Positions 36,586 to 48,440 of a stretch of 64,000 bases of DNA are shown here, piece after piece. A program made the translations under genes and the position numbers. The notes under the pieces were generated by a model. That model did not search any database and had not been told where the DNA came from. It saw only the letters and a program-made list of their open reading frames with translations. Numbering within the stretch: position 1 is the first letter of the stretch; each line of letters starts with the position of its first letter. Source of the stretch: Ananas comosus (taxonomy: Eukaryota; Streptophyta; Magnoliopsida; Poales; Bromeliaceae); assembly GCF_001540865.1 (NCBI RefSeq), contig NC_033621.1, positions 3,659,939 through 3,723,938 of the forward strand. The letters run 5' to 3'.

Positions 36586-37619
36586 TTGGTTGTGGAAAAA
36601 TAAGAAGAAGAAGAAGAAGAGAGAGATAGTGAAGGAAGAATAGTAAGGAAAAGGAATGAAAAGGGACAGAAAATAAGGATTATATAGAGGAAAGGGAAAG
36701 AGAGGGCGATCAGTGGTGGAGAGAGGGAGGCATCCTCTCCTTGGACAACACATAAAAAAAAAGAGATAATGAGTGGAAGAGCATAGGTGAAATTTTTTTG
36801 TTCAGTTTGGTCGGTTGATTAGACTTTACTTTCGGTCCACTTGGCTGATTTGAGCTCAATGCAAATATAGTGGTCAAATTTGATAGTGTCTGAAATTAGC
36901 CTTAATTGGTTCCTAAGTTCAAAACAAACAATTTGATATAAGAATTTCAATTCGAAATGTAAAATTAAAATTTACGATGAATCAGAAAGTTACATAAATA
37001 ATTTATTTTACTATAAAAAAATAACTAACATTTGACCATATTCCTTTTGTACCAATTATTATATGTCGCTGGAGCAAATCAAAGATATATTTTGGATAAA
37101 ATAGTCTTGTATTTTGAGATTGGGTATTATAACTCGTGCATTTTAAGAAATTACATCTTTTTCATTCTACTAAATTAAATATCCTACAGTTGAGGGGGTT
37201 CTGCATATTTCTACAACCTTATATCTTTAAGCAATACTACGGATACACCCAAAAGTGGGTTGTATATCTTACACCCACTCTATCCCAAAACTATTAATAT
37301 TCTACTTATCACATTAACTTTTTTATTTTTATTAAAAATTATTTGAATTTTTTCAACCCTAGGATAGGAGGTCCTACATTTGATGAAACCACTAATAAAT
37401 TTGAGAAAATCCATAAGTTTTTCGGCGTCTCAATGAAAAGAATAAAAATTGAGGGGTCTATTTCAAAAGAGAAAAGCTTAGGATACTCTATTTTTGGACA
37501 ATCCATTAAATTATTGATATATTGGCATATAAATGTGGATGGATTAAAAATTTAGGATTTAGAGTATAATAGTGGTATTTAAAGTTTAATAATGGCGTTT
37601 GAGGTTTAGTAATTAATAT

Positions 37620-37823
37620 TTAAAGTATATAATAATAAACGTGTTACCTGTAACAGCACTCGTTTCAAAATTATCTATTGCTCAGGGGGTCTTCATACAT
37701 TTTTTTCGCCCCATCCCATTTCTGATTTCTCNATTTAAAGTATATAATAATAAACGTGTTACCTGTAACAGCACTCGTTTCAAAATTATCTATTGCTCAG
37801 GGGGTCTTCATACATTTTTTTCG

Positions 37824-37826
<3 letters not shown>
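37620..37826. repeat. Direct duplication flanking an N upstream of the CDT2 gene
   Basis: About 93 bases at 37620-37714 recur almost identically at 37735-37826 (both contain AACGTGTTACCTGTAACAGC), on either side of an N at 37732. The second copy runs into a C-run and (CT)n tract just before the coding start. It is most likely an assembly overlap that was not merged. Confidence 0.8.

Positions 37827-37831
<5 letters not shown>

Positions 37832-37873
<42 letters not shown>
37832..37873. repeat. (CT)n microsatellite in the CDT2 5' leader
   Basis: A CT tract of about 40 bases ends some 35 bases before the inferred ATG at 37909, probably within the 5' untranslated region. Confidence 0.85.
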
Positions 37874-37876
<3 letters not shown>

Positions 37877-37908
37877 ATCATCTCTCTTTCTTTCTCCTCC
37901 CATCAACA

Positions 37909-40900
37909 ATGGCGAGGCGAATCCATTCCTCCTCTTCCTCTTCTTCATCTTCCTTCTTCAGAGATCTCCGAGCTCGAGAACTCGGCGCCTCGAAAGGTAC
38001 ACAATCTCTTCTCCCTCATCTTCCTTTCACCCTCCGCCGCCTCGATCCATCGCTCGTAACGATCTCCCCGATCCTCTAATCTCCAGCTCCGAACCTCGCT
38101 GATCTCTCCTCCGACCTTGGCGGCCGCGGCCGCGGAGTCCTCGCGGTCGAGCACTTCGGGGGCTCCACCCCTCCCCTCGCCATCTCCTCCTCCAAGGTTT
38201 TACTTCACCCTTCTTGTTGTTGAATTTGTTTGTTTTCAATTTTTATTTTTTGGCGCAAAAATCCTTCCTTTTGATGCTTTGTTTGTTGGTAATTGTAAAG
38301 AGTATCGCAAGTTGTCGCCTCCTCGCTGTTTCCGATGAGGATGGATTCGTAAGCGTTTACGACACCCACCGGAATCTCCCGTCGTGCGCCTCTTCTCTGG
38401 AGAAATCAGGTCGGTCGAAGGAGTTCGAATTAGGGTTTGCTTTGCTGTGATTTGATTTTGGGGGACGGGAATGAATTTTGGCATATTTAATTTGGGGTTT
38501 TTTGCCCTGTTCAGCTGAAGCTAGGGTTTGTGACTGGGTTGCTCACAACAATGCTATTTTTGATGTGTGTTGGATAAAGGTACTCCTTTTCCTTTCAATT
38601 TATTATTCTTTATTTTCCTCCCATATAGATTTCTACAATTTATCTCTCTTCTATTTTAATTTGTTTAATTTCTTCAGGATGATGCACAAATTCTAACTGC
38701 TTCAGGTGATCAAACCGTAAGTGTTGCAAATAGCTTTTAAGTACACTCTTACTCTGTTGAAAAATGTTGAAGCTGCAGCTTTTTTTTAAAAAACATCTAT
38801 TTAATCATGTAGTGTTGCTAATTTTATGGGAATTAATAAATTGCTACATTGTCAGATTAAGATATGGGATGCAGAAAATAGGAAATGCCTCGGAATCTTG
38901 GTAGGGCACACAGGCAGTGTAAAATCACTCTGCTCACATTCGTCGAATGCAGGTAATGTTTCCGTTTGGTCCGAACTGTTTCATTGGTTTAATTTCATTT
39001 AGTTTGGTTTCTAGGTAGTTGTTTGACACTCACAACTATTGCTTCTGCTCGGATCAGATCTCGTTGTTTCGGGCTCAAGAGATGGATCTATTGCTCTTTG
39101 GGATCTGAGGTGCATGTCCAATTCGACAAACAGCCGAGGAGGAGCGCGCTTCTCGTATGTCTCTAATTCTTCGCTATTTAATGTTTTCATATCAATAAGC
39201 ACTTTTTGAGTATTGAAACTGGTGGAGAATTGTGAGGTTCGGTTGATTATAAATGTTTGCCGTAATTCAGATCTGCTGCCGTTGTCAAAGAAGCACATAG
39301 TCTTATGCAAGGAAAGCGAGCTAGGCGAGGAAAGGTTTGTAAATTGAAAGAAAATTGTAGTTCCTGGAATTGTAATTTTTTTATATAAAAAAAAGATGGA
39401 ACTCTATGCTCTTTGAAAATATCGTAGTTGACGCAACCAATTCTTGTAGGCTGCTTCGATGAGTATCACATCAGTTCTTTATCTCAAAGATGATGTCTCC
39501 ATTGCCAGTGCTGGAGCAGTGGACAGGTTAGGAAGAAACCCTGCTGTTATATTAATCGCCCTCATACGTTGTAGATCCTCATGGCTATTTTGTAGATATG
39601 ATTAATTAACTCTCCTCTCACATCAGAATGCATTTTCTGGGTAAGGTTAGTGCATTTCATCTAATGGTTTCCTGTCACTCATGGTAGTGTTCTGAAGTTC
39701 TGGGATTCTCGGAACCTAAGATCAGCAGTTTCTCAAACAAGCGTTGAGCCACAAAATGGAAAGGTACGTACAATCTGTTCGAATAAAGGATATCGTCAAT
39801 ATTTCATGAACTGAATTAGTATGAAAGTGAAATAAATCCAAAATTGTTAGTTTTATAGATAAACCACACAATCTGTTTGGCCCAAGTAATGCCAATATAA
39901 CTGAAGCTTGCCTTGCATGTGCTTCTAATCTGAGAACGTTGTATGCATCCAACTAATTAGCTTCTGGTCTTTTTGCCTCTCTCTTCTGTACCTAAAGGAA
40001 AGAGTGCAACATGGAATATCATGCCTATCTCAAGATTCGAATGGCGCATATATTGCTGCTTCGTGCATGGATAATAGGTAGCAATAACATCTATTCGGTC
40101 ACTATGTTCAGCATCTTAAACTATGTGTTTTCGCAATAATAAACAAATACATCATTGCCTCCAAATATGTTAGGATTTACTTGTATGATGTAATTCACCT
40201 CCACAAAGGTCCAATGAAGGTCTTCTCCGGAAGCAGAATCGAGTCTTTCTTTGTGAAGGTGAGGAGGCGAAGAGTTTGTTCACCATTCTTTGCATAATTC
40301 AATGTGCTCCCTTTGTACTGGAATCTCTCTTGTCAATCAAATGATGTGCATACTTTGTTGACTCATTTATGTAATACGGATATATGATAATATAACCTTT
40401 GTTTGTATCATTGTAGTCGGCAATTAGCCCTGACAGAACTCACATTCTTGGTGGTTCTAGTGATGGCAATGCATATATTTGGCAGGTATTTATTTCTCTC
40501 CTCCTAGGACTTAATCCAGTTCTGTATCATTTTGCACATCAAGAAGATTTGTCATTGCAGGTAGAGAAACCTGAAGAAGATCCTGTAATTTTGACAGGCC
40601 ACGAGGGGGAAGTTACGGCAGTTGATTGGTAAAAAGCTGAACCTACCCTATTTCTGCTAACCATGAACTGCTGTAGCTCTTGCTAATGCCTTTCCTCGCA
40701 TTCATCAGGTTTACATCAGAGGTTGGGAAGATAGCGACTTGTTCTGATGATCTCACAGTTAGTTTCTCCAGCTAATTTAGAGCTTATTTTTCAGTCTTAG
40801 TTCATTGGCGATTTGCGCATTCAAATGCTTAATGCCTCGAAGCTCATTTATATCTGAATGCCACTTACTCAATATCAGGCATAATAGAACACGCATATTA

Positions 40901-41310
40901 AACATCAACAAATACATTAAAAATCACATTATCATTACAGTGGTAACTCTGGATTCTTACAGGTCCGAGTTTGGAATATCGGCGAAAGGAATTACAAGGA
41001 TGCAAATTCTCCAACAGCAGTCAGAAAGAGGGTAACAGCACCCAACATTGAAGGCAGGAGGCTTGTTATAGATGAACAGGCAGCATGTTCAACAGATAAC
41101 CCCTCTTCACCTCATAGACATAATGCATTTGAGTTCAGTACCCCCGAATCTGCGAAGAAGAGAAATTTCGGTTCCCTCCTAAGCGAAGGACTAGAGATGC
41201 AGAAGAGCCCAGAAGCTGAATTAAGCAGCCCTTCATCTGTTCTGAACCCTCCTCCCTCTCTGAAGAGGAGAACGATTTGCGATTACTTTGTCACTGCCTC
41301 TGAAAGTTGA
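37909..41310 (+). CDS. CDT2/DTL-type WD40 protein, CUL4-DDB1 substrate receptor
   Basis: This receptor recruits PCNA-bound substrates such as CDT1 to the CUL4-DDB1 ubiquitin ligase, limiting origin licensing to once per cycle. Sixteen exons are inferred: 37909-37996, 38087-38196, 38301-38409, 38515-38579, 38678-38716, 38856-38952, 39058-39154, 39271-39334, 39450-39526, 39688-39763, 39998-40077, 40174-40258, 40417-40485, 40561-40628, 40709-40757 and 40963-41310. They sum to 506 codons plus stop with GT-AG junctions. About seven WD40 blades are visible ([61 protein letters not shown]). WDLR and WDSR are DWD/WDxR motifs that contact DDB1. A PIP-box-like RRTICDYF lies six residues from the C-terminus, with Arg in place of the usual Gln. 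An N-terminal Ser-rich stretch precedes the blades. The gene looks intact. Confidence 0.92.
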
Positions 41311-41916
41311 ATCATCTGATCTTGGTCATCTTCTTCTCTATGTATCGCATAAAATTTCAATGACTCAAGCCCGTCGAGCGCATTACCTGCAATTTTTGTG
41401 TGCTAATAGGTAAGTTGGTTGCTTATATCATGATCTTGTTTTTTCGAAGTCCATCTCATGCACAATTTTTGCTCTCTTACAGGTAGAAGATATCCAGCTC
41501 CTGTTGTCTCAACCAACTTAAATGGTTTTTTTTTGGTCTTGGTGGATCTTCTCTCTCTTTGGACTGCTCAATTTTACAACAACTATTCTTTTGCTCATAC
41601 CTACCATGCCTAAAATGTTCATCTCTTTTCCAGCTATGTAGCAGTTGTACAGGAAAATTTGAAAATTAATTGGAGATAATAACATGCAACAATTGATTCT
41701 GTGCCTCAGTACATACTCGTGGTTGCTGCTAAGTTGAGAATTGAGATTAACTTGATTTTCTTTCTAAGGTACATTTATCCAAGGCCCTTTTGATATATAC
41801 TTCTTTTTGGTATTTGAAGAGTATCAATTCATGGGCTATTTATATACATCTATATAGTAATCATACTAGGCTAGCAATAACATGTTTTCTAAGGTCACTT
41901 ATATTTTCATAAGGTC

Positions 41917-42820
41917 AATCCATCAAGTGAAGGGAAAATTGTTAAAAGTATTTTACTAGTCATGTGTCAAATGTTCCAGCAAAACTATTTCCATGTTGTA
42001 CGTTTGCATTGTTTAAATAAGAAAAATTCCTGTATAGACGCTAGTGTAACATTTCCAAATTCTGAAAAGAGTTCTACTTTAGTTTTTATATATATGTATG
42101 TATATGTAGTTATTGGAGGATAAATTATGGCCGACACTTTGGTACATCTTTCTATATATGAGGATGCATTTATTGATTATTTTTTTTAATCGCATATTTT
42201 TAATCTTAGCATCCATTAAGTTATAATATTTTCTCTCTATAAAATTCGTATTTTTAAATTGAAAGTATAAGATGAACGAAGAAAAGATAAGTTCTCGGCA
42301 TACAAATAAACATATGAACTAGCCATAAGTATAATTTTTAATTCAAGCTAAGGGCTACAAATTTTTAAAAAAGTTTAAAAGCAAAAATCTGACACATCTT
42401 AGACGAGTCAACATTTCTCTTTTAAAAAAAAATGCTATTTATTGTATACATCATTCAATCCAAGAATAGAGAAATCTCTCTTAAGTTTGAGTAGAGAAAA
42501 AAAAAAAAATCAAGAAGATAAGTGAGATAATGTGAATAAAAGAATTAAAAAAAAAGGGCTAAAATGTTAAAATTTACAACTGTAGTGTACTAAAAAGAAG
42601 GGTATTCCTGCACCCAGCCACCCACAGCGAGGAATTCTACACTGTCATACTTATATCATATCATCAATAACAAACCAATTATATTCATTCTTTTCAAACA
42701 AAAGTACAATAAAAATATTTTTTTACAATCATGATGAGACATATATTTTAAAAAAAATTAATTTAATTGATTTATTAGGCCACGTCACTAATATACCTGT
42801 TGCATTCTAGAATTTTTTCC
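41917..42820. repeat. Oleosin upstream region, first copy
   Basis: This segment recurs at 43252-44151 with scattered substitutions and small indels. It contains (A)n tracts and a TATATATGTATGTATATGTA stretch but no coding sequence. The match stops at about 42820/44151, after which the two copies diverge. Confidence 0.85.
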
Positions 42821-42910
42821 CACAGCACACGTACGACACGACAAATCACGACGGTAGAGCGGCAAAGCTCAGGAGAGCCGTCCGATCCCCGCACGCGCCA
42901 ACCTGTATCC

Positions 42911-42994
42911 CATGCAACCCACCATCCCCACCACGTGTCTCCCTCCCCCCCACACGTGTCACCCCTCTCCCGCTCTCCCTCCCTTCTTAAATAA
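42911..42994 (+). promoter_or_regulatory. Oleosin promoter: RY core, two ABREs, TATA-like box
   Basis: Within 190 bases of the ATG lie an RY-type core CATGCA (42911-42916), two ABRE/G-box-type ACGTGTC sites (42933-42939 and 42954-42960), and a TATA-like TAAATAA (about 42988-42994). This combination is the usual signature of ABI3/bZIP-driven seed-specific expression and fits the gene. Confidence 0.65.
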
Positions 42995-43098
42995 ACAACT
43001 CCCCCTTCGACACCCCTCCTCCTCCTCTCCATCCCCATCCCCATCCCCATCCCCATCTCTTCCACTCCACTCCACTCCACTCCACTCCTTTTCCCGCC

Positions 43099-45105
43099 AT
43101 GGGCGACCGCGGAGACCAACGCCTCGCGGCGCAGCAGCATCAGCAGCAGCGGCCGGGGGAGGCGATGAAGGGGCTGCTGCAGCTGCCGCTGCCGGAGAAG
43201 GCGCCGTCGGCGTCGCAGGCGCTGACGGTGGTGACGCTGTTCCCGGCGGGNAATCCATCAAGTGAAGGGAAAATTGTTAAAAGTATTTTACTAGTCATGT
43301 GTCAAATGTTCCAGCAAAACTATTTCCATGTTGTACGTTTGCATTGTTTTAATAAGAAAAATTCCTGTATAGACGCTAGTGTAACATTTCTAAATTCTGA
43401 AAAGAGTTCTACTTTAGTTTTTATATATATGTATGTATATGTAGTTATTAGAGGATAAATTATGGCCGACACTTTGGTACATCTTTCTATATATGAGGAT
43501 GCATTTATTGATTATTTTTTTTAATCGCATATTTTTAATCTTAGCATCCATTAAGTTATAATATTTTCTCTCTATAAAATTCGTATTTTTAAATTGAAAG
43601 TATAAGATGAACGAAGAAAAGATAAGTTCTCGGCATACAAATAAACATATGAACTAGCCATAAGTAATAGTTTTAATTCAAGCTAAGGGCTACAATTTTT
43701 AAAAAAAGCTTAAAAGCAAAAATCTGACACATCTTAGACGAGTCAACATTTCTCTTTTTAAAAAAATGCTATTTATTGTATACATCATTGAATCCAAGAA
43801 TTGAAAAATCTCTCTTAAGTTTGAGTAGAGAAAAAAAAAAAAATCAAGAAGATAAGTGAGATAATGTGAATAAAAGAATTAAAAAAAAAGGGCTAAAATG
43901 TTAAAATTTACAACTGTAGTGTACTAAAAAGAAGGATATTTCTGCACCCAGCCACCCACACGAGGAATTCTACACTATCACACTTGTACCACGTCATCAA
44001 TAACAAGCCAATCACATTTCTTCTTTTCAAACAAAAGTACAATAAAAATATTTTTTTACAATTATGATGGGACATATATTCTTAAAAGATTAATTTGATT
44101 GATTTATTACGCCACGTCATTAATATACCTGTTGCATTCTAGAATTTTTCCACACCAACACATGCATTCCTTCGTGAAGCGTCAACCACGAGTGGGTAAC
44201 CGTACCCAAATATCATCGTAAAAACCAAATATCAGGGATATGTGAAGCCAAATTTTGGCGACCAGAGTCTTCCAAAGGAAATTCAGGAAGAGGGACTTAA
44301 TTGGTTGCTGAGTCAACCGCAGATACAGTAAAATATTGGAGATGACGTGGGATCCTCTTGTGAAGAAGAAGATCGAGGAAGATAAAAGAAAGCAAACTAC
44401 ACAGTTATATACATAATAAATATACATATAAAACAATTATAAGAGATCATTATTATTCTAACTCTATAAATCTTCATCTAAATATCAACAATCTACAAAC
44501 ACTAGCAACTTTGTGTTCTTAAAAGTATAGAGGCACAGTCCTCTATTTCTCTCTTTTTATATAGAGTTCAGCTACTATACTCTTATGAGTACAATCGCCC
44601 TCATACTTATAAGTCATTTTCGATGATAGAACTTCCAAATTGACGATCCATATATTATCTAAGAGTATTTAAAATTTTTAGAAATCAAATTTTATAATTT
44701 TTCGACATCATTTATCNGGCGTCGCAGGCGCTGACGGTGGTGACGCTGTTCCCGGCGGGCGGGCTGCTGCTGGTGCTGTCGGGCCTCGCGCTGGCCGCGT
44801 CCGTCGTCGGGGTGGTCGTCGCCGCGCCCGTCTTCCTCCTCTTCAGCCCCGTGCTCGTCCCGGCCGCCCTCCTCCTCGCCCTGGCCGTCGCCGGCTTCCT
44901 CGCCTCCGGCGCCCTGGGCCTCGGCGGGCTGTCCTCCCTCTCCTGGCTCGCCGACACCCTCCGCGCCATGTTCCAGAAGACCCCGGACTACGTCGACCAG
45001 GCCAAGCGCCGGATGGCCGACGCCGCCGCGCACGCCGGCCAGCGCACCAAGGACGCCGGCCAGACCGTCCAGACCAAGGCGCACGAGTCTGCCGGCAAGA
45101 CTTAG
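43099..45105 (+). CDS. Oleosin, split by an inserted or misassembled segment
   Basis: Oleosins coat seed oil bodies and stop them fusing. The N-terminal part is 43099-43250 (MGDRGDQRLAAQQ...). The next 42 bases of coding sequence are duplicated as 43209-43250 and 44718-44759, and the rest is 44760-45105. Joining at that overlap keeps the frame exactly and gives 165 residues plus a TAG stop, typical of a low-molecular-weight oleosin. The long central hydrophobic hairpin (GLLLVLSGLALAASVVGVVV onwards) contains the proline-knot motif PVFLLFSPVLVP. The amphipathic C-terminus is basic and acidic (YVDQAKRRMADAAAHAGQRT). The intervening 43252-44716 is bounded by N at both ends. The gene is therefore probably intact in the organism and broken only in this assembly. 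Confidence 0.88.
43252..44151. repeat. Second copy of the oleosin upstream region, lying inside the gene
   Basis: It starts exactly after the N at 43251 and repeats 41917-42820. Its position between two halves of a coding sequence makes a placed alternative haplotype contig the simplest explanation. Confidence 0.85.
44152..44716. mobile_element. Unique segment plus truncated family II MITE inside the oleosin gap
   Basis: From about 44563 the sequence (TATATAGAGTTCAGCTACTA onwards, then CATTTTCGATGATAGAACTT) is the left third of a family II MITE, cut off at the N at 44717. The preceding 400 bases are unrecognised. If this contig is the other allele, that allele carries a MITE in its oleosin promoter. 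Confidence 0.55.
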
Positions 45106-45178
45106 TCAGTCTGTCACTGTCAGTCTGTCTGTCTGTCTGTCTGCCTGCCAGTCGAGTGTGGTTGTGTAATTCGGACAA

Positions 45179-45218
<40 letters not shown>

Positions 45219-45837
45219 TCGCTGGTATCTGTTTAATTGTTGCTCTGCTTAATGTAGTGTGCTTGTTGTGTGTGTTAAAGTTCCTTGTACCGGTAATAGT
45301 GTGATCGAGCCCCCCCTCCTCGTTTTCTTTTCATTTTTCTTTCTTTTTCTTTTTCTTTTATTTTTCTCTCTTGGGGAATCTAATATGTTACTGGTGTACT
45401 GAGTTGTTGGTAATTTGCATGATGGGAGAAATTAAATTAATTAATGTGGTGATTCTGTGTTAGTTATAAGGAGCTAGATCTTTTATTATAGTATAACACG
45501 AGTGTCTTTGCTATGTATATAAAAGAAGACGCTAGAAATAAAACACTCTGCTTAGTTTTAAATTTTATCCATCGGATGGTTGACTTAGTATAATTTTTTT
45601 TAATTGTTTGAACTTAAACTTGATCTATATGTGTGTGTGCGTGTGTGTGTGAGGTTTATAATTTGAAATGAATCGTAATCGCACAAAAAAAAATTACGTA
45701 TTATTATTATTATTATTATTATTAACTAAAAATTTAAAAAGAGTTGTGAAATATTAGGCTTCTTGTGAGGGGTTGTAGGTCGGAGGGGTTTATAAGTTTT
45801 TACGCTTTAGAATTGCATCTTATATATGCGTTTAGAC
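45106..45837. other. Oleosin 3' flank
   Basis: Contains a short GTCT repeat (45120-45145), a (GA)n tract (45185-45215), a TG tract near 45631 and a (TTA)n tract near 45698. The first 200-300 bases are likely the 3' untranslated region. No other gene is visible. Confidence 0.5.
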
Positions 45838-46063
45838 CTTTTTTTATTTTTTTTAAAGATAGGTAGTATGTCACGCGCTTTATTTATTTTATTTAGAAAT
45901 AAATTTAATTGGAAATGTGAATCAGGATTCTAATTTGGGACGTCTGGCACCAACTATCAAGTAAAATAAATTTAACTGAAAATGTGAATCAGGATTCTAA
46001 TTTGGGACGTCAGGCACCAACTATCAAGTTCTTTGCGACTTACGCTTATGACGGTCTGTTATA
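45838..46063 (-). mobile_element. SINE with an internal tandem duplication
   Basis: Same family as the SINE at 9312. Flanking direct repeats TTTAGAC lie at 45831-45837 and 46064-46070. A block of about 65 bases (45897-45961) is repeated at 45965-46028, making this copy longer than usual. Confidence 0.7.
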
Positions 46064-46451
46064 TTTAGACTTAGTTTGTAGTACGATAGTGAAAAGCATT
46101 ATTTTTTAATTATAAAATATTTAAAAAATAAAAAAAATATTTTTATATGTTATAAGGCTTAAAAAATTTAAACGTGTTTTTTCATTTTTTTAATATTATA
46201 AAATTGTGGTTATTTATATAATTTTTCGACCCGCTGTAATTGTAATTTTAAAGTGTGGATGGAGAAAAAATTAAAAGTGTTTTGAATTTTTTGAACTTTT
46301 TATACTATAAGATTTGATGCCCTTAACCAACACTAGTTCTCACAAAGGTGTGGTTCAATAAAGTTGAACAGAGGAGATTTTCATTCAGGTTTCTTTTTTT
46401 TATTTTGGCATAAATGGTTGAAAGGATTTCAATTCAAATAATACAGCAAGT

Positions 46452-46590
46452 GTTTTTTTTTTTTTTTTTTTTTTGAGAGATAGGTAACACGCTACCCGCT
46501 TCATTTATTTCATTTAGAAATAAACTTAGCTAGAAATGTGAATCAATTAGGATTCGAACTTGGAATCTCAGGTAGTCAGGTATCAATTTA
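46452..46590 (-). mobile_element. SINE copy, truncated
   Basis: Begins with a T-run (the A tail in reverse) and GAGAGATAGGTAACACGCTA, and includes the AGGATTCGAACTTGGAATCT B-box region. The A-box end is missing or decayed. Confidence 0.7.
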
Positions 46591-47340
46591 AAAAAAAGAA
46601 GGATGCAGATCTTATGCAACCATCCTAGGTTTTTAGAAATTTTTTTTAGATTTTTAGTATTAAATAAAAAAACATGAGGTCACTTTTGGCCCTTGGACAA
46701 GAGATATAAGATATACACATTTTTTACGGTGTACATATGGCAATATTTTTTGTCTTTTAATTTTGACTTTAATATTTAAATATAGCAAATCTCTTTATGC
46801 AAAGGCACACTTTTCACTTTATTTTTTTTGAATTTTAAAAATTTATATTTTGTTTCGTTAAACTTTTAGAAATATTTTTAGCAGGTTTCGACGCTAATGA
46901 AGTGATAAAATCAAACCGTCCTTACTTGTTCTAAAGAAATTTTTTTTACAAAATATTCTTTTCATTTTTAACAGTACTTTTGGTATATTCAATAATAAAT
47001 TATAAAAAAATAGATGAAACAGCGACAAAACTCCGATGGAGGGGAATAAGTGCATTAACTCGAAATTTTGAAGAGGTAAAATACATATTTTTAAAAGTAA
47101 AAAGGAAAAATGTATAAACGTGAATACTTATGAGAAAGTTTTATGTATTTTAGCTTTTAATTTTTGAGTAAAAAACTTACGATATTCTTCATGCAATTTC
47201 GAATTATTTTACTTTCGTATCCTATAATTGGGAAAAAAAAAAGAAAAAGCATTCTACGTACTTGACAGAATTGAGCAGGAAATTTTGCCCCACTTAAGAG
47301 CAGTTGTGCCCAGGTTTTTTAGCTTGTTGTTTTAAGGATA
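46591..47340. other. AT-rich intergenic DNA
   Basis: No gene or bounded element is recognisable. Confidence 0.4.
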
Positions 47341-47603
47341 AACTTCAAATACCATTTCTGTGGTTTCGCACTTCTCACTTTGGTACCCTGTGATTTAAAG
47401 TATATCAAGTTAGCATCCTGTAGATTTATTTTTATCTTTTCATCAGCTTTTGCGTTAATATTTTATTAAATTATATACAAAAAACTTCAGATACCCTACC
47501 TAGGTTTATCGAATATTCACTTTAGTATTCATTGATACACTTTAAACCACAGAGCACTAAAGTGAGAAAGTGTGAAATCACAGGGGTGGTATTTAAAGTT
47601 TTT
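47341..47603. mobile_element. Fold-back MITE, copy A
   Basis: The left end, AACTTCAAATACCATTTCTG followed by TGGTTTCGCACTTCTCACTT, is mirrored by the right end, which reads AAGTGAGAAAGTGTGAAATC and ACAGGGGTGGTATTTAAAGT. This gives inverted repeats of roughly 65 bases. A sister copy is at 47844-48194. Confidence 0.75.
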
Positions 47604-47843
47604 CTTTATTTTAAATATGGGTTGAATTCAAAATAATCATAATTTTTCTTCCAAAATTCTGGTATGCTCAAGTTAAATAAACAGAGAAAAAAGGGTCATG
47701 CCAAGTGAAATTAGAAAATTTTTTAGCTTTTTTGAAAAAAAAAAAATGGCATACTATCTGCTTTATTAATTATTTTTTAAAAAATAAACTTAATTAAAAA
47801 TATGAAATAATTAGACCAAGTAAAATAAGATTTTTTTTGGAAA

Positions 47844-48194
47844 AAACTTCAAATACCATTCCTGTGGTTTCGCACTTTCTCACTTTAGTATTCTGTGCTT
47901 TAAAGTATATCACTTTCGTACTCTATAATCTTGTTTTTCTCTTTTGTTATCCCCTCCACTAATTCTTTTCGTTAAATTAGTGATAAAATTAAAACTAAAT
48001 GGTACGAAAGTATATATTCGATAAACTATAGGTAAGGTATCTGAAGTTTTTTGTATATACTTTAACGAAAAGTTAACGAAGAGGCTGACGAAAAGAAAAA
48101 AAATGAGACCATAGGGTGCTAAATTGATACACTTTAAACCATAAGGTACTAAATTGAGAAAGTGCGAAATCATAGGGATGGTATTTCAAGTTTA
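47844..48194. mobile_element. Fold-back MITE, copy B
   Basis: Its ends match copy A (AACTTCAAATACCATTCCTG and, inverted, AGGGATGGTATTTCAAGTTT). The interior is longer and diverged. It has no coding capacity. Confidence 0.75.
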
Positions 48195-48310
48195 CCCTTT
48201 TTTTTGTTGGGCCTATTTTTGTCACGCTGAGTTAGATTACACAAATGGGCCTGCCCAGTTAAATCCCAAAAAAAAGAAGAAATCGTATAAACATATCACC
48301 TTTTTTTTCT

Positions 48311-48315
<5 letters not shown>

Positions 48316-48355
<40 letters not shown>

Positions 48356-48375
48356 AGCCTCTTAGCTATAAATTG

Positions 48376-48419
<44 letters not shown>

Positions 48420-48440
48420 AGCCTCTTAGCTATAAATTGG
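48316..48440. repeat. Two (GT)n tracts with a duplicated junction
   Basis: (GT)n at 48316-48353 and (TG)n at about 48378-48418 are each followed by GGAGCCTCTTAGCTATAAAT. This looks like slippage or duplication of a microsatellite with its 3' flank. Confidence 0.85.
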
